The position numbers and the translations under genes are program-made. The notes beneath the pieces were generated by a model. That model ran no database searches and was not told where the DNA came from. It saw only the letters and a program-made list of their open reading frames with translations. 64,000 nucleotides of DNA from Thiofaba sp039822285 (GTDB taxonomy: Bacteria; Pseudomonadota; Gammaproteobacteria; Halothiobacillales; Halothiobacillaceae), in the NCBI RefSeq assembly GCF_039822285.1, contig NZ_JBAJEY010000001.1:620001-684000 (forward strand), given 5' to 3'. Shown here piece by piece: positions 63,834 through 64,000 of this stretch; the first letter of the stretch is position 1; each line of letters starts with the position of its first letter.

Positions 63834-64000
63834 ATGAAACGAGAGCGCGAACCTTTGGGCGACGCCACCACGGTGCGCGGCAAGCTGGCGCTGGCTGGGT
63901 ACCGGTCGGTGGCGGAGTGGGCCATCAAGCACGGCATCAAGCCGGTGACGGCGCGGCGGGTGATCTATGACTGGGGACACCGCGCCGACCGTGAGCCGCA
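63834..64000 (+). CDS. Partial Ner/Cro-like phage DNA-binding protein
   Basis: The open frame runs off the window; 55 codons are visible. It begins MKREREPLGD, followed by an apparent helix-turn-helix (LALAGYRSVAEWAIKHG, then IKPVTARRVIYDW). Position and size fit the Ner-type regulator next to a Mu-like repressor. The strong promoter and Shine-Dalgarno upstream show it is expressed. Confidence 0.7.
   Translation, partial: MKREREPLGDATTVRGKLALAGYRSVAEWAIKHGIKPVTARRVIYDWGHRADREP

Larger units (their letters stand above)
63077..64000. mobile_element. Apparent left end of a Mu/D3112-like transposable prophage (continues beyond the window)
   Basis: A repressor on the minus strand followed by a divergent small DNA-binding gene is the layout at the left end of Mu-like phages. 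The 165 bases before the repressor contain GACGAAAGGTCGCGGG (63112-63127) and GACGAAAAACGCGGG (63215-63229), resembling the CGAAAA-containing transposase sites of Mu ends. The repeat copy C is cut off here. I cannot fix the exact end; the transposase genes would lie to the right. Confidence 0.55.

Overview
The window is a high-GC bacterial chromosome segment, almost certainly from a gammaproteobacterium (or an Acidithiobacillus-like relative) that oxidises reduced sulfur. The lineage hint comes from gene order: nudJ-mnmA-hflD, secG-tRNA-Leu-nuoABCDEFGHIJKLMN, ftsH-rlmE and xseB-ispA-dxs are gammaproteobacterial arrangements. The lifestyle hint comes from three different sulfide-oxidising flavoproteins within about 9 kb, next to a b(o/a)3-type cytochrome oxidase with its own heme and copper assembly genes. 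I cannot name the genus from sequence alone.

Layout. 1-2328 (+): part of a repeat element, then nudJ-mnmA-hflD. 2375-17274 (-): complete 14-gene complex I operon with a DUF2818 gene at its 3' end. 17415-23601 (-): tRNA-Leu(GAG), secG, tpiA, glmM, folP, ftsH, rlmE. 23672-32219 (-): a respiratory cluster read as fccA-fccB-(46-residue membrane protein)-oxidase subunit II-subunit I-diheme cytochrome c4, then after a terminator ccoI-type Cu-ATPase, Sco1 and a PCuAC copper chaperone. 32496-36376 (+): ctaB, a PepSY membrane protein, ctaA, yhbY, aat. 36640-39444 (+): a Tat-exported type II SQR and a canonical type I SQR; a monoheme cytochrome c follows on the minus strand. 40171-58168: housekeeping genes (truD, relA, folD, pyrD, motAB, nth, CNNM/CorC, radA, xseB-ispA-dxs, queD-folE2). 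58254-63008: bamC, dapA, gcvR, bcp, phoH2. 63077-64000: the apparent left end of a Mu/D3112-like transposable prophage (repressor on minus, Ner/Cro-like gene on plus, strong promoter, operator arrays).

Function. Electrons from sulfide would enter at FccAB (to cytochrome c) or at the two SQRs (to quinone). Cytochrome c feeds the b(o/a)3 oxidase, whose copper sites are served by CcoI, Sco and PCuAC and whose hemes come from CtaB and CtaA. Complex I may work forward, or in reverse to make NADH in an autotroph; the sequence does not say which.

Most interesting non-coding observation: a family of about 150-165 bp repeats with terminal inverted repeats and five successive hairpins. Two complete copies (36377-36540 and 59388-59539) share the same order of hairpins, but four of the five stems differ in sequence while staying paired. 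They are flanked by 4-bp direct repeats (TTAA, TTAG), and three copies abut a stop codon exactly. One copy (63009-63074) is cut short where the prophage begins. Solo or decayed pieces lie at 1-75, 18647 and 50605.
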